A stretch of DNA of 32,481 bases from Anaerolineae bacterium. GTDB lineage: Bacteria; Chloroflexota; Anaerolineae; Aggregatilineales; UBA3940. A program made the translations under genes and the position numbers. The stretch lies in assembly GCA_016928235.1 (NCBI GenBank), contig JAFGLD010000281.1:1-32481 (forward strand). The letters are read 5' to 3'. The notes under the pieces are model-generated. The model was given only the letters and a program-made list of their open reading frames with translations. It searched no databases and had not been told where the DNA came from. Shown here piece after piece: positions 23,905-32,415 of the stretch; position 1 is the first letter of the stretch; each line of letters opens with the position of its first letter.

Positions 23905-24639
23905 TTGTCTCAAATCCTAGCTGACATCGAAACACAAGAATTGCCTCCGGAATGTATCCCTACCCACGTTGCGATCATCATGGACGGCAACGGCCGGTGG
24001 GCCAAACAGCGTGGCCTACCACGCCTGGCGGGGCATCGAGCAGGTACGGAGAACCTGCGCCGTATCCTGCGTGCCTGCGTCGAGCTTGGGATCAAAATCC
24101 TGACGCTTTATGCCTTCTCTACCGAGAACTGGGGTCGACCGGAAGCTGAGGTCAGGGGGCTGATGCGCATTCTGGAGGATGTCATTGATCACGAGCTGCC
24201 TGAGTTGCACAAAGAAGGTGTTCAACTCAGGCACCTGGGCGATCTCTCTCGTATCAGCAAGAAGCTGCAGACAAAGGTCCTCAATGCCGTCGAGATGACC
24301 AGGAACAACCACCAGTTGATCTTGAATGTTGCCTTCAACTATGGCGGTCGCGCCGAGATCATTCATGCCGTCCAGGAGATTGTCCGGCATGGGCATCCGG
24401 CGGAGGAAATCGACGAGGCGCTGGTGAGCAAGTATCTCTATACCGGCAGCCTGCCCGATCCCGATCTGATCGTGCGTACCAGCGGCGAGCTTCGGATCAG
24501 TAACTTTTTGTTATGGCAAGCCGCCTATGCCGAATATTACATCGCCCCCGTCTTCTGGCCGGATTTTGACAAAGAGGAGCTTTGCAAGGCGTTACGCCTT
24601 TTCTGCCAGCGAGATCGCCGGTTCGGGCTCGTTAAATAA
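23905..24639 (+). CDS. uppS: Undecaprenyl (polyprenyl) diphosphate synthase
   Basis: A 244-aa cis-prenyltransferase, starting at TTG 23905, 11 bases after frr; I see no better ATG or GTG. Its own Shine-Dalgarno is weak (GAGGTG about 14 bases away, inside the end of frr), so coupling to frr is likely. All family motifs are present: [14 protein letters not shown] with the catalytic D27, [10 protein letters not shown] (43-52), FSTENWGRP (71-79) and [20 protein letters not shown] (191-210). It condenses farnesyl diphosphate with isopentenyl diphosphate to make the C55 lipid carrier for peptidoglycan and surface glycans. The third residue after RTSG is Leu, where many homologues have Gln or His. 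Confidence 0.97.
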   Translation: MSQILADIETQELPPECIPTHVAIIMDGNGRWAKQRGLPRLAGHRAGTENLRRILRACVELGIKILTLYAFSTENWGRPEAEVRGLMRILEDVIDHELPELHKEGVQLRHLGDLSRISKKLQTKVLNAVEMTRNNHQLILNVAFNYGGRAEIIHAVQEIVRHGHPAEEIDEALVSKYLYTGSLPDPDLIVRTSGELRISNFLLWQAAYAEYYIAPVFWPDFDKEELCKALRLFCQRDRRFGLVK

Positions 24640-24642
24640 ACT

Positions 24643-25458
24643 ATGCTGCAGGAACGTGCTTTGAGTGGCGCGGTATTAGTCGCGCTAACACTTGCCATGA
24701 TCCTGGCTGGCGGCAACCTGTTTATCCTGGCTATGCTGATCGTCTTTGGCATGAGCGCAATGGAGTTTGTTCACCTGGTTGCCTGGAGGGGACATCGTGC
24801 CTTTGGGGGGCTGATGACGCTCTGGGTGGCCCTGTTTATTCTGGATCGAGCCTATCCCTCTCTAGGCTTGCTCAACCCCGGTTTAACGCTGCTGCTAATC
24901 ATCACGCTGGCTTGGGCGGTGATACGCTTCCAGCAAGGTACTGCTAACGCCGTAACAGGCTTTGCCATAACCATAGCCGGCGGTGTTTATCTGGGCTGGA
25001 CCGGCGCGCACCTTGTCAGTTTACGGGCATTAGATGAGGGGGTATTCTGGACGCTGACCCTCTGTGTGGCTGTCTGGACCGGCGATACAGTTGCCTATTT
25101 AGTGGGTACACAGTTTGGCCGTAATCGCCTGATACCGGAAGTCAGCCCCGGAAAGACGTGGGAGGGTTATCTGGGGGGCATTGTTGGCTCATCGCTGCTG
25201 ACTGCGCTGGCTGCGCTGGCATGGCAGCAATTTGGAGCCAGCAGCCTTATTTCACCAGGACATGGTTTTGTCATCGGCCTGCTGGTCTCATCGATTGGCC
25301 CCTTGGGAGACATCGGAATCAGTATGTTCAAGCGGTATGCCGGAACCAAGAATTCGGGTCGTCTCATACCCGGACATGGCGGTTTGTTGGATCGGTTGGA
25401 CGCTCTGCTGGTTGCCGGACTGTTGGAATATTACTATCTGATGTTTTTTGTGCTGTGA
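24643..25458 (+). CDS. cdsA: Phosphatidate cytidylyltransferase (CDP-diacylglycerol synthase)
   Basis: A 271-aa membrane protein, ATG 24643 three bases after the uppS stop, so co-translated. It has about seven to eight membrane helices and the C-terminal signature S-x-F-K-R-x4-K-N-S-G-x2-IPGHGG-x2-DR-x-D (about 226-253). It makes CDP-diacylglycerol from CTP and phosphatidic acid, the branch point for bacterial phospholipids. One thing is odd: the signature Asp that follows Lys (KD) is Asn here, at N237 (codon AAT, 25351-25353). All other signature residues, including GD earlier and the LDR-x-D at the end, are intact, so the enzyme is probably active. It ends the frr-uppS-cdsA cluster; dxr and an RseP-type protease, often next, are absent. 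Confidence 0.93.
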   Translation: MLQERALSGAVLVALTLAMILAGGNLFILAMLIVFGMSAMEFVHLVAWRGHRAFGGLMTLWVALFILDRAYPSLGLLNPGLTLLLIITLAWAVIRFQQGTANAVTGFAITIAGGVYLGWTGAHLVSLRALDEGVFWTLTLCVAVWTGDTVAYLVGTQFGRNRLIPEVSPGKTWEGYLGGIVGSSLLTALAALAWQQFGASSLISPGHGFVIGLLVSSIGPLGDIGISMFKRYAGTKNSGRLIPGHGGLLDRLDALLVAGLLEYYYLMFFVL

Positions 25459-25785
25459 GAAACCTCTTTTGTAAGTTGCCCGGATAAGTCTTTGCAACGC
25501 GAGTGGTGTATGCTGTGGGCACGAGTATGAAATTACTGTGCCCGAACCGTGGACAGACTGTACGCATAAATTGCCGGGAAAATTGGTCTCCAAAGCAGTT
25601 TTTCTACCCCACTATTCCGCATTGAACTCTTTTTGTCCAATTAGATCAGGCCCTCAAAAGCTGTCTGAGAAGTCGTGGCAAAGATCCTAAAGGTTTCCTC
25701 AGAATGCCTTCACGTTCAGGGGAAGCCGTGCTTGCAAGCACAATGACGCGCTTACCAGGTCCAAAAACCTTTTTTAGACAGTTTC
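25459..25785. other. Convergent intergenic region with a possible decayed inverted-repeat element
   Basis: 327 bases between the stops of cdsA and the MscS gene. CTGTCTGAGAA (25661-25671) matches the reverse complement of 25771-25781 at 9 of 11 positions. Between them is the 14-bp palindrome GTGCTTGCAAGCAC (25728-25741). This may be a degraded miniature element unrelated to the GTATCTT family. No ORF here looks real and no canonical terminator is clear. Confidence 0.35.
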
Positions 25786-26994
25786 TCAGCGCGAACTGCG
25801 TGCGAAGCTCGATAAATCATTCCCTGTTGGTTCCTGAAAGATGCGTAGATCAAACTGGGGTACTACTGCCAGTAGATGATCGAAAATGTTAGCTTGAATT
25901 GTTTCGTACTCTTCCCAGGCAGTGGTATTAGTGAAGGCGTAAATCTCAATCGGCAAACCGGTTGACCCAGGTGAGAGCTGGCGCACAATCAACGTCATAT
26001 CGTTACGAATTTGAGGATGGCTCTGAAGATATCTAACGATGTAGGCACGAAAAGTGCCAATATTTGTCAAGCCCCGGCTGTTTGCCAGCACATTGGGATC
26101 CAGCCCCTGTTCTTTATTCCACTTCTCAATTCTGGCCAGGGCTTGCTCGATATAATCCTGGATCAGATCGAATTGCTTGAATCGCTCGATCATCTCGTCG
26201 TCACAGAAATGGATGCTGGCTATGTCGATGTAAAGAGCACGTTTGATGCGTCTTCCCCCACTGTCGCTCATGCCACGCCAATTTTTATAGGCTACTTCCA
26301 TGAATTTGTAGGTGGGCACCACCGAGATAGTCTTATCCCAGTTCTGGATTTTGACCTGATGCAAAGAAATGTCGATCACATCGCCATCAGCGTTGAAGGA
26401 TGGCACTTCCAGCCAGTCTCCTACACGCAGCAGGTCGTTCGTAGAAATCTGGAAGCTGGCCACCAGCGATAAAAGCGTATCACGGAAGATCAACAGCAAA
26501 ACAGCAGTGGCTGCCCCTAAACCGGTTAGGATGCCGGTTACATCCTTGCCTGTGATCAGGGAAATGCTGAGGATGAACCCCATGATGACAACCAACAACT
26601 TCACAATATCAAGATAACTTTTGATGGAACCACCTTTGAAAGACTCACGGTGTTCGTAGATGTCATTGCATGCATTAAGCAGGGCATTCACGGTTACAAC
26701 GCCCAGCCACAATGCCACAAAAAGTACCCCAACCTGAATAGTTTGTTGAGCGGCAGGGATAAGGTAAGCAAAGGCATTGGTTAGTAGCAACGGTACGAGC
26801 AGAGCCGTTCTACGCGGCTTGATGTGTTGGACAATGATATCGTCGGTTTTTTGCTCTGTTCGCCCAACAAAGGCGATGATCAGGTTGACCACAAACCGAT
26901 TAGCGATAAAGTAGGATATGAGAATGATCAGACCTGCTATCGGAAGTCTCATCACCGGGTTTTCAGATAGATAATCTTGGATAAATTCAAACAT
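25786..26994 (-). CDS. MscS-family mechanosensitive channel, YbdG-like
   Basis: A 402-aa protein. ATG 26994 has AAAGGG just upstream; the 27036 start would add 14 residues. Hydrophobic helices at about 16-43, 64-82, 88-108 and 128-148 lead to the MscS pore helix at about 158-183 (GLGAATAVLLLIFRDTLLSL). The MscS beta domain follows (LRVGDWLEVP, KFMEVAYKNWRGMSDSGGRRIKR, in pieces). The insertion SDSGGRRIKR with following 'IDIASIHFCDDEMIERF' is the mark of the E. coli YbdG/MscM subgroup. Such channels open under membrane tension and protect against osmotic downshock. The gene lies 64 bases after the ABC permease on the same strand, and may share its transcript. Confidence 0.9.
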   Translation of the reverse strand: MFEFIQDYLSENPVMRLPIAGLIILISYFIANRFVVNLIIAFVGRTEQKTDDIIVQHIKPRRTALLVPLLLTNAFAYLIPAAQQTIQVGVLFVALWLGVVTVNALLNACNDIYEHRESFKGGSIKSYLDIVKLLVVIMGFILSISLITGKDVTGILTGLGAATAVLLLIFRDTLLSLVASFQISTNDLLRVGDWLEVPSFNADGDVIDISLHQVKIQNWDKTISVVPTYKFMEVAYKNWRGMSDSGGRRIKRALYIDIASIHFCDDEMIERFKQFDLIQDYIEQALARIEKWNKEQGLDPNVLANSRGLTNIGTFRAYIVRYLQSHPQIRNDMTLIVRQLSPGSTGLPIEIYAFTNTTAWEEYETIQANIFDHLLAVVPQFDLRIFQEPTGNDLSSFARSSR

Positions 26995-27058
26995 ATCGCC
27001 CTTTCTAAAGTGTTGAAAGCCCAGGGGAAAGCGCACACGATAGTGCTATGCCGGCATC

Positions 27059-28816
27059 TCATTCCTCGGAGACAACGGCATCCAGGATAGCCCGCTCCCG
27101 GCGTTGCAGTAGCTGAGCCAACGGCTTGAGCGTGATCCAATAAAGCCCTACACAGTAGACCGTCCCCAGCGGCATTGTGAAGATCAGAGCTGGTTTCCAC
27201 AAGAAATAAGGGAGAACGATGAGCACCAGGACGGGTGGTGTAGCGATCAGCCAGGCCAGCAGGCCCCACAGGTTGCCCTGCTGCTGTTTGGTGCCAAACT
27301 GAAACTGTGCACGGTATGGGCCGATGATAGCAGCCAGGTTGTAAGCAGGCGATCCGCCGATTTGCAGGCACAGTCCCAGGTAGAATCCCAGGGGCAGTAT
27401 GTGCCATGACCGGGTGGCCAGAGCGACACCGAACGAGATGATCAATGTCTGTAAGCTCATGTACAACAAGACGACAAGATTGGCGGACAGGATAATGTGC
27501 CTTCGATCAATGGGCGAAGTTGACAGTGTGGCAAACCCCTTACGATCGACAACACCATAGTAATTAGCGGTAAATGCCAGGTTGTTGGTCATGCTGACCA
27601 TGGCGATGGCAGCAACACCAACTATCATTGGCAGTGCAGCCATCATTCCGGCTGATAAATCATTGGAGCGGACCATGCTGCGCATAAACAGGAACCCCAT
27701 CACAACTATCATCAGTGTCGGGAGGAAGAGCTGGCGAGTCAGCGGACTGCGTCGCAGATAGATCCAGTCTTTGCGGAAGAGCGCCCAGAAATCCGGAGGC
27801 CCAGGCAGATTTAGAAAACGACGGTGGCTGCGAACACGCTCGGCACCCATACTCATCGCTGCGCCGTTCATCAGCCGCCAGGTGACTCCGGCATGAACCC
27901 ACAGCAGCAAAGCCACAACACCAATCGACAAAGGCAAGAACAACAATGCCGATTTCCAATCTCCCGCGGCTGTTGCTCCCATTGCTGCTGTCGGCCAGTT
28001 AAAGGGCACCCAGTTCAGTAAACGCGACGGACGCGCAATCTCGATGATGCTGCTGATGCCCAGCCGGACGTCGTCGAAGCTTTCTGCCTCGTCCAGTCTT
28101 CCCATTGCCAGCTGCATATCCTCTCCAATGGCATCGGCGATAATCGGAGGAGCCTCGCTGTAATCCTTCGTGATATCCTGTACGATGTATTGTCCCAACC
28201 AGCAGAACATGAATGGCGCCGTCAATACGACCAGTAGCCAGGCGCGCAAGCGGCGGTCGCCGGCTACCAGATCGAAGATGTCTTCCATGATACGACCGGT
28301 AAGGATCAACAGAATCAAGGCTGGTATGACTCCCAGCACGATCACCGGCAAGGCAATCGGGTTATGCCAGGCCAGACCGGCTACCTCTCCCAAGATGATG
28401 GGCACTGTCCAGATACCTGTCATCGTCAGCATCGACATCAATATGCTGCCCGCGACGATGCTCCGAGAACTGATTGGGAACGGGAACAGGCGCGACATCT
28501 CAAACCGCTCAAACATCTGTGAGTTGTACGAAGCCGGCAGCAATAGCCAGATGAAAAGCATAAAGCTGTTGACGATGATAGCAACTTCGTAAGCGGCAGC
28601 GGGTGTCAGAATGGCCAGACCTATTCCAATGCCAATGCCCATTAGCACGAACATGGGAAATACGAGGCCGAAGATTAGCAACTGGAGCAGACATCCTCCC
28701 AGACGCAGTCTGACGCTCGCACGTGTGCTGCGAAACATGGCAAGCGTCAGTTTCCACTGTAACCAGAACAATGTTCGAAGCTCGGCCCAGATCGAGGGTT
28801 GTTTAGCGATCTGCAT
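27059..28816 (-). CDS. ABC transporter permease (large multi-pass)
   Basis: A 585-aa integral membrane protein from ATG 28816 with GAAGGA about four bases upstream. I count around 12 hydrophobic segments, beginning at about 45-75 and ending near 545-570, in two halves separated by a polar loop near 215-260 and another near 335-360. It starts 31 bases after the stop of the ATP-binding gene, so the two should form one exporter. Large permeases of this kind, paired with DrrA/CcmA-like ATPases, are common in Gram-positive and Chloroflexota genomes. The substrate is unknown. No substrate-binding protein is present, which agrees with export rather than uptake. Confidence 0.85.
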   Translation of the reverse strand: MQIAKQPSIWAELRTLFWLQWKLTLAMFRSTRASVRLRLGGCLLQLLIFGLVFPMFVLMGIGIGIGLAILTPAAAYEVAIIVNSFMLFIWLLLPASYNSQMFERFEMSRLFPFPISSRSIVAGSILMSMLTMTGIWTVPIILGEVAGLAWHNPIALPVIVLGVIPALILLILTGRIMEDIFDLVAGDRRLRAWLLVVLTAPFMFCWLGQYIVQDITKDYSEAPPIIADAIGEDMQLAMGRLDEAESFDDVRLGISSIIEIARPSRLLNWVPFNWPTAAMGATAAGDWKSALLFLPLSIGVVALLLWVHAGVTWRLMNGAAMSMGAERVRSHRRFLNLPGPPDFWALFRKDWIYLRRSPLTRQLFLPTLMIVVMGFLFMRSMVRSNDLSAGMMAALPMIVGVAAIAMVSMTNNLAFTANYYGVVDRKGFATLSTSPIDRRHIILSANLVVLLYMSLQTLIISFGVALATRSWHILPLGFYLGLCLQIGGSPAYNLAAIIGPYRAQFQFGTKQQQGNLWGLLAWLIATPPVLVLIVLPYFLWKPALIFTMPLGTVYCVGLYWITLKPLAQLLQRRERAILDAVVSEE

Positions 28817-28847
28817 CTATTCCTTCCCTTCCGGCATGAGCCGATAG

Positions 28848-29642
28848 CTATGCATTTTCATTGTCTGTCAGCCAATCTAACCGGGCTCCGTCCTCCTGTA
28901 TGCCTACCGTTTGCAGGAAGACATCTTCAAGTGAGGCGTCTTTGGGAAGATTGACACGCTGTCGCAATTCCGGAATACTGCCAACATCGATCAGCCGACC
29001 CTTGTTGATGATGCCCACCTGGTCGCAAAACCGCTCAGCCAGCTCCATGACATGAGTAGAGAAGAAGATGGTTGTTCCCCGCCCGGCGCGCATATCTCTC
29101 AGTAGCTCCTTAATGGCCCTGGTCGAGACAGGGTCGATGCCCTCGAATGGCTCATCCAGAAACAGGATATCGGGGGCGTGGATCAGGGCACAGGCCAGGG
29201 CGGTCTTCTTGCGCATACCATGAGAGTAATCGATGATCATTTTGTCGATGGACTCTTCTAATTCCAGCATATTGAGTAAAGACGGTATACGACGCTCGAT
29301 CTCGGCGTGATCGAGACCATGCAGGCGCCCGACCAACTCGATTTGCTCACTGGCGGTGAGCCGTTGGTAAAGGCTCAAGCCCTCAGGTACCACGCCGATG
29401 CGGCGCTTGACTTCCAACGGCTCTTGTTTGATATCGAAGCCGCCGATACAGGCTGTGCCTGCGGTAGGAGGCAACAGTGCTGTGAGCATGTTGATGGTGG
29501 TCGATTTCCCCGCGCCGTTGGGCCCCAGGAAACCGAAGATGATGCCTTGATCGACGCTCAGGTTGAGGTGATCGACGGCTGTCATGTTCCCATATTTGCG
29601 TGTCAGATTCTCCGTTTTAATCGCCGGTACCTGATTGTCCAT
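28848..29642 (-). CDS. ABC transporter ATP-binding protein
   Basis: A 264-aa protein from ATG 29642. Walker A GPNGAGKST (40-48), signature YSHGMRKK (139-146, with SHGMR in place of SGGQQ), Walker B ILFLDEP (159-165) and the switch H197 in FFSTHVME are all intact. The Q-loop reads VVPEGLSLY, with Glu (E87) where many ABC proteins have Gln; this is usual in the drug/bacitracin-type exporter ATPases. It drives the adjacent permease by ATP hydrolysis at the inner membrane face. It is the first gene of the ATPase-permease-MscS set; its promoter should lie in the 316-base gap shared with the divergent YccF gene. Confidence 0.95.
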   Translation of the reverse strand: MDNQVPAIKTENLTRKYGNMTAVDHLNLSVDQGIIFGFLGPNGAGKSTTINMLTALLPPTAGTACIGGFDIKQEPLEVKRRIGVVPEGLSLYQRLTASEQIELVGRLHGLDHAEIERRIPSLLNMLELEESIDKMIIDYSHGMRKKTALACALIHAPDILFLDEPFEGIDPVSTRAIKELLRDMRAGRGTTIFFSTHVMELAERFCDQVGIINKGRLIDVGSIPELRQRVNLPKDASLEDVFLQTVGIQEDGARLDWLTDNENA

Positions 29643-29958
29643 TGGTTTTCCTTGTCAGGTGTCAAAAGGATGCAAAGGCAGTTGAATTGGCAGTGTACAT
29701 GCGCAATAGGAGGCACATTGTACCAACAAAACGCATTATAGTAGTATTCGTTTAGCAGAAATTTGTCCAGGCTCAAGCCGATGCTTGCGAACGATCGGGT
29801 TTCATCTATTGAAGGCGCGGGCTCAGCCCGGCATCGCGATTGCGGTGAATCTATACGTATGTCTGAAAAGTCCTCCGCGAACGATAGCGGCATGTTGTAT
29901 CCTTCTCAGGTTGTTATGCGTATAACATTGTAGACTGCAATAGAAAGGTAAATAGAAA
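29643..29958. other. Divergent intergenic region between ABC ATPase and YccF genes
   Basis: About 316 bases with no supported gene. It should contain the promoters of both neighbours. The only structured site I see is the palindrome at 29913-29926, listed separately. Confidence 0.4.
29913..29926 (+). promoter_or_regulatory. Operator-like palindrome upstream of the YccF gene
   Basis: GTTAT-GCGT-ATAAC is a perfect 5-bp inverted repeat with a 4-base centre, ending 32 bases before the YccF start, close to where RNA polymerase would bind. It could be a repressor site. Chance occurrence of such a short palindrome is not excluded. Confidence 0.3.
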
Positions 29959-30381
29959 ATGAAGACTTCTGAAGGCCAGTCGATCGTAACTCGCAGGCAG
30001 CCAGGCTGTCTGATCCAGATTGTATGGTTTGCCTTGATTGGCTGGTGGGCCGGTCAAGCCTGGGCTGCAATTGCGTGGTTTTTGTGTATTACGGTTGTGG
30101 GGATGCCGTTGGGGGTTATGATGCTCAACAATGTGCCCAAGATCATCGCATTGCGTGATCCGTCCGATGTAATGGTAGTACAGCGCGGGGAGCATATGAT
30201 TGTGCGTGAGCTGCCCCAAGTCAATATTATGCTGCGAGCCCTGTATTTTCTGTTGATCGGATGGTGGTTGAGTCTGATCTGGATTGAGCTGGCGTTTGTT
30301 GTCAGTCTGACCATCATCGGATTGCCGCTTGGTTTCTGGATGTTCGATTTGGTGCCTGCGTTGGTGTCTTTGAAACGATAA
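29959..30381 (+). CDS. YccF (DUF307) family membrane protein with duplicated module
   Basis: A 140-aa protein from ATG 29959, with AAAGG about ten bases upstream. It has two clear repeats of one module: FALIGWWAGQAWAAIAW...GMPLGVMMLNNVPKI (about 25-67) and FLLIGWWLSLIWIELAF...GLPLGFWMFDLVPAL (about 97-137). Each holds one or two membrane helices and ends in a G-[ML]-PLG motif. This matches the YccF/DUF307 family, whose function is unknown. A polar, probably cytoplasmic, hinge (ALRDPSDVMVVQRGEH) joins them. It is monocistronic and convergent with the MFS gene. Confidence 0.85.
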   Translation: MKTSEGQSIVTRRQPGCLIQIVWFALIGWWAGQAWAAIAWFLCITVVGMPLGVMMLNNVPKIIALRDPSDVMVVQRGEHMIVRELPQVNIMLRALYFLLIGWWLSLIWIELAFVVSLTIIGLPLGFWMFDLVPALVSLKR

Positions 30382-30477
30382 GAGTGGTTGAACGATTAAG
30401 GCATAGCGGTGAAACAACTTTTCTCGTTGAGCAATAGACTTGATAGGTGTCAACTTAAGGCATCAATACCGCTTGGC

Positions 30478-30606
30478 GATCAGTTTTCACTCGATGATCA
30501 AGTTTTTGACATTGCCTGGTGATTGGTAATCAGTGATCAGTTTTTTTGTTCGCAATGGCAGGCTCTTGGCTGTATATCAAAGACTAATAACCAGGAACTA
30601 ATAACC
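30478..30606. repeat. Composite intergenic repeat, inverse copy of the 1-86 type
   Basis: The 272-base gap between YccF and MFS genes holds GATCAGTTTTC (30478-30488), ACTCGATGATCAAGTTTTT (30489-30507, exact reverse complement of 68-86), and ACTAATAACC twice (30583-30592 and 30597-30606). The string ACTAATAACCAGGAA also occurs, reversed, inside MITE copy B. No ORF is credible here. Confidence 0.65.
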
Positions 30607-30653
30607 GAAAGTGTAGAACCAAGCAGATCGAGTTTGTGCTTATAATGAAATTC

Positions 30654-31877
30654 TCATTTGCTGCGGCTGCCCATCCCGAATACCAGTGCAGCCAGGGTGG
30701 CTGTACCGGCTGCAAAGAAGAATATTGCATGGGGACTGATGACATCCCATAGATAACCGGCTACGACTGACCCGATGCTCCAGCCCAGACCCAGCATCGC
30801 AGCTCCAAACAATGTCTGGGCTGTTGCGCCCAGACCGGGAGGGGCCACTGAGCTGACATAATCGACGGCCGACATCCAGAAAATGCCATAGCAGACACCG
30901 ATGCCAAGTACAGCAACAATTGCCAGAGCGGGTGTTGGGCTCAAGCCGATGAGCGACCAGACCAGGATATAGATAAACATGGATCCGAGGATCAGTTTTT
31001 GGGGCGCATAGCGACTAAACCAGTGTTTCCCGAAAAACATAATCGGGACTTCCAGTAGCGCATTAGCCGTCCATGCCAGCCCGACTTGCTGCTCTGTTCC
31101 ACCAAGTGCCTGGATGTACAGCCCCAGGAAACCAACATAGCCGGCTGTTCCCATCCCCAGAACCATAGCAGCAACGAGAAAACTGAGATAGTCCCGCTGC
31201 CCAAACAGCTTATGCATGCCCTCCCTGAGGCCAATCCTTTTCTCGACATGTTCAACCGGCAAGAAGAAGCTCAGTATGGTGCATCCAACTCCCATGAAGC
31301 CGGCATACAGCCAGAAGATCGGCGTCAGCTCGCGCCCGGTTAGTATCTGACCCAGACCAAGTGAAAGCACTATAAAACCGATCGTCCCCCAGATCCGTTG
31401 GCGCCCGTAACTATCGCCGGTGTGTCTGATTGTGTTCATTACGGCACTGTCGACAATCGGGCAGATAGGGGTACGGAACAACGTAATGATCAAGGTCAAT
31501 ACCATGAATATCCAAAATGACTGGAATGGGACGTAGAACAGGCCGGTTATCCCAGCGACAAAGGCACATAATGCCAGAACCTGGCGATGAATCTGCCAGT
31601 GATCGGCAATCGAGCCCCAGATCGGGTTAGCTGCCAGTGCAATCAAGGGGGCAACACTGCTTAACCAGCCAATTTGGGTGCCCGTCAGTCCTTTGTCTTT
31701 AAGATAGATGTTGAGAAACGGCGCGAAGCAGCCAATAGCCGCATAGTAGAGAAAATAGTAGCTCTTAGCCGCCAACAAACCCTGCTTGACTGAACGGGCA
31801 TCAATTGCAGGATCGAGTATAGGGGTGGGAGATGTTTCGCGATGGATGGTTGTTGATCCTTTCCGGATAGCTACCAA
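30654..31877 (-). CDS. Major facilitator superfamily transporter (MFS_1-like / HcaT-type)
   Basis: A 407-aa protein with about 12 membrane helices in two halves around a central loop (VEHVEKRIGLREGMHKLFGQRDY, roughly 210-232). The start is TTG 31877, with no ATG within the first 100 residues on the N-terminal side and only a weak GGTAG upstream, so the exact start is uncertain. The first helix motif (YYFLYYAAIGCFAPFLNIYLKDKGLTGTQIGWL, in pieces) and GSIADHW in loop 2-3 match the LacY/HcaT-like MFS_1_like family. RIWGTIGF and APPGLGATAQTLFGA are further family marks. The substrate may be a nucleoside, aromatic acid or sugar; I cannot decide. The gene is flanked by repeats on both sides. Confidence 0.88.
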   Translation of the reverse strand: MVAIRKGSTTIHRETSPTPILDPAIDARSVKQGLLAAKSYYFLYYAAIGCFAPFLNIYLKDKGLTGTQIGWLSSVAPLIALAANPIWGSIADHWQIHRQVLALCAFVAGITGLFYVPFQSFWIFMVLTLIITLFRTPICPIVDSAVMNTIRHTGDSYGRQRIWGTIGFIVLSLGLGQILTGRELTPIFWLYAGFMGVGCTILSFFLPVEHVEKRIGLREGMHKLFGQRDYLSFLVAAMVLGMGTAGYVGFLGLYIQALGGTEQQVGLAWTANALLEVPIMFFGKHWFSRYAPQKLILGSMFIYILVWSLIGLSPTPALAIVAVLGIGVCYGIFWMSAVDYVSSVAPPGLGATAQTLFGAAMLGLGWSIGSVVAGYLWDVISPHAIFFFAAGTATLAALVFGMGSRSK

Positions 31878-31951
31878 GTCTACCAGGTATGGTTGAGGAA
31901 ATCGACTGTAGCTGACATAGAAATGGATGGCTCGCAGAACGTGCAGCGGAG

Positions 31952-32010
31952 GTATCTTCTCAATAACTTGGGGTAGTCTTTAGTCCGTTCTCGGTTTTTA
32001 GTTCCTTGAC
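31952..32010. mobile_element. Partial MITE copy C (left end only)
   Basis: GTATCTTCTCAATAACTTGG and the following GGTAGT match the left end of copies B and D; similarity fades after about 32010 (GGTTTTTAGTTCCTTGAC). No matching right end is found nearby except that of copy D at 32401-32415, in the correct orientation. Confidence 0.7.
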
Positions 32011-32291
32011 AATGTTACCTTTCAAGTAATCGTTCAGAGAAGTAAGCAGGATCGATCAGACAATATGTTGTGTGACATCTGTACCGGTCAGGTCATCACG
32101 AGCATCATGCGGATCTCCAACTCCCAACCACCATCTCCTAACCCCCTGAACAGTTACCTGCCGGCAGATTTTATTCGGCGATCCGGCACGGCAGCATAGA
32201 CAGGGATTCGACGACCTGATCGGGCTACATATCGAACCCGGCAAATCACTCCGGATGCTCTGTACTCATATCAAAGCACCCGACATTCAAC

Positions 32292-32415
32292 GTATCTTAA
32301 TAACTTGGGGTAGTTCTTGGTTTTTTGACCGTCGACCTGTGATTTGCGCCTGAAAACTGATCGCTGATCATCAGGAATGAGCTTGAAGTTGCCTCCCAGA
32401 TTATTGAGAAGATAC
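32292..32415. mobile_element. MITE copy D, near full length
   Basis: The left end GTATCTTAATAA (32292-32303) lacks three bases of the full repeat; the right end TTATTGAGAAGATAC (32401-32415) is intact. Length 124 bp against 133 for copy B, with similar interiors (TTTTTTGACC, then CCTGTG, TTTGC, CCTGAAAACTGA). No target duplication is visible, so it is older or has been rearranged. Confidence 0.8.

Noticed and set aside
32056-32244. A 62-codon minus-strand ORF near the right end
   Set aside because: No motif, no good ribosome binding site, and it lies in a repeat-rich gap; an overlapping open plus frame is equally meaningless.
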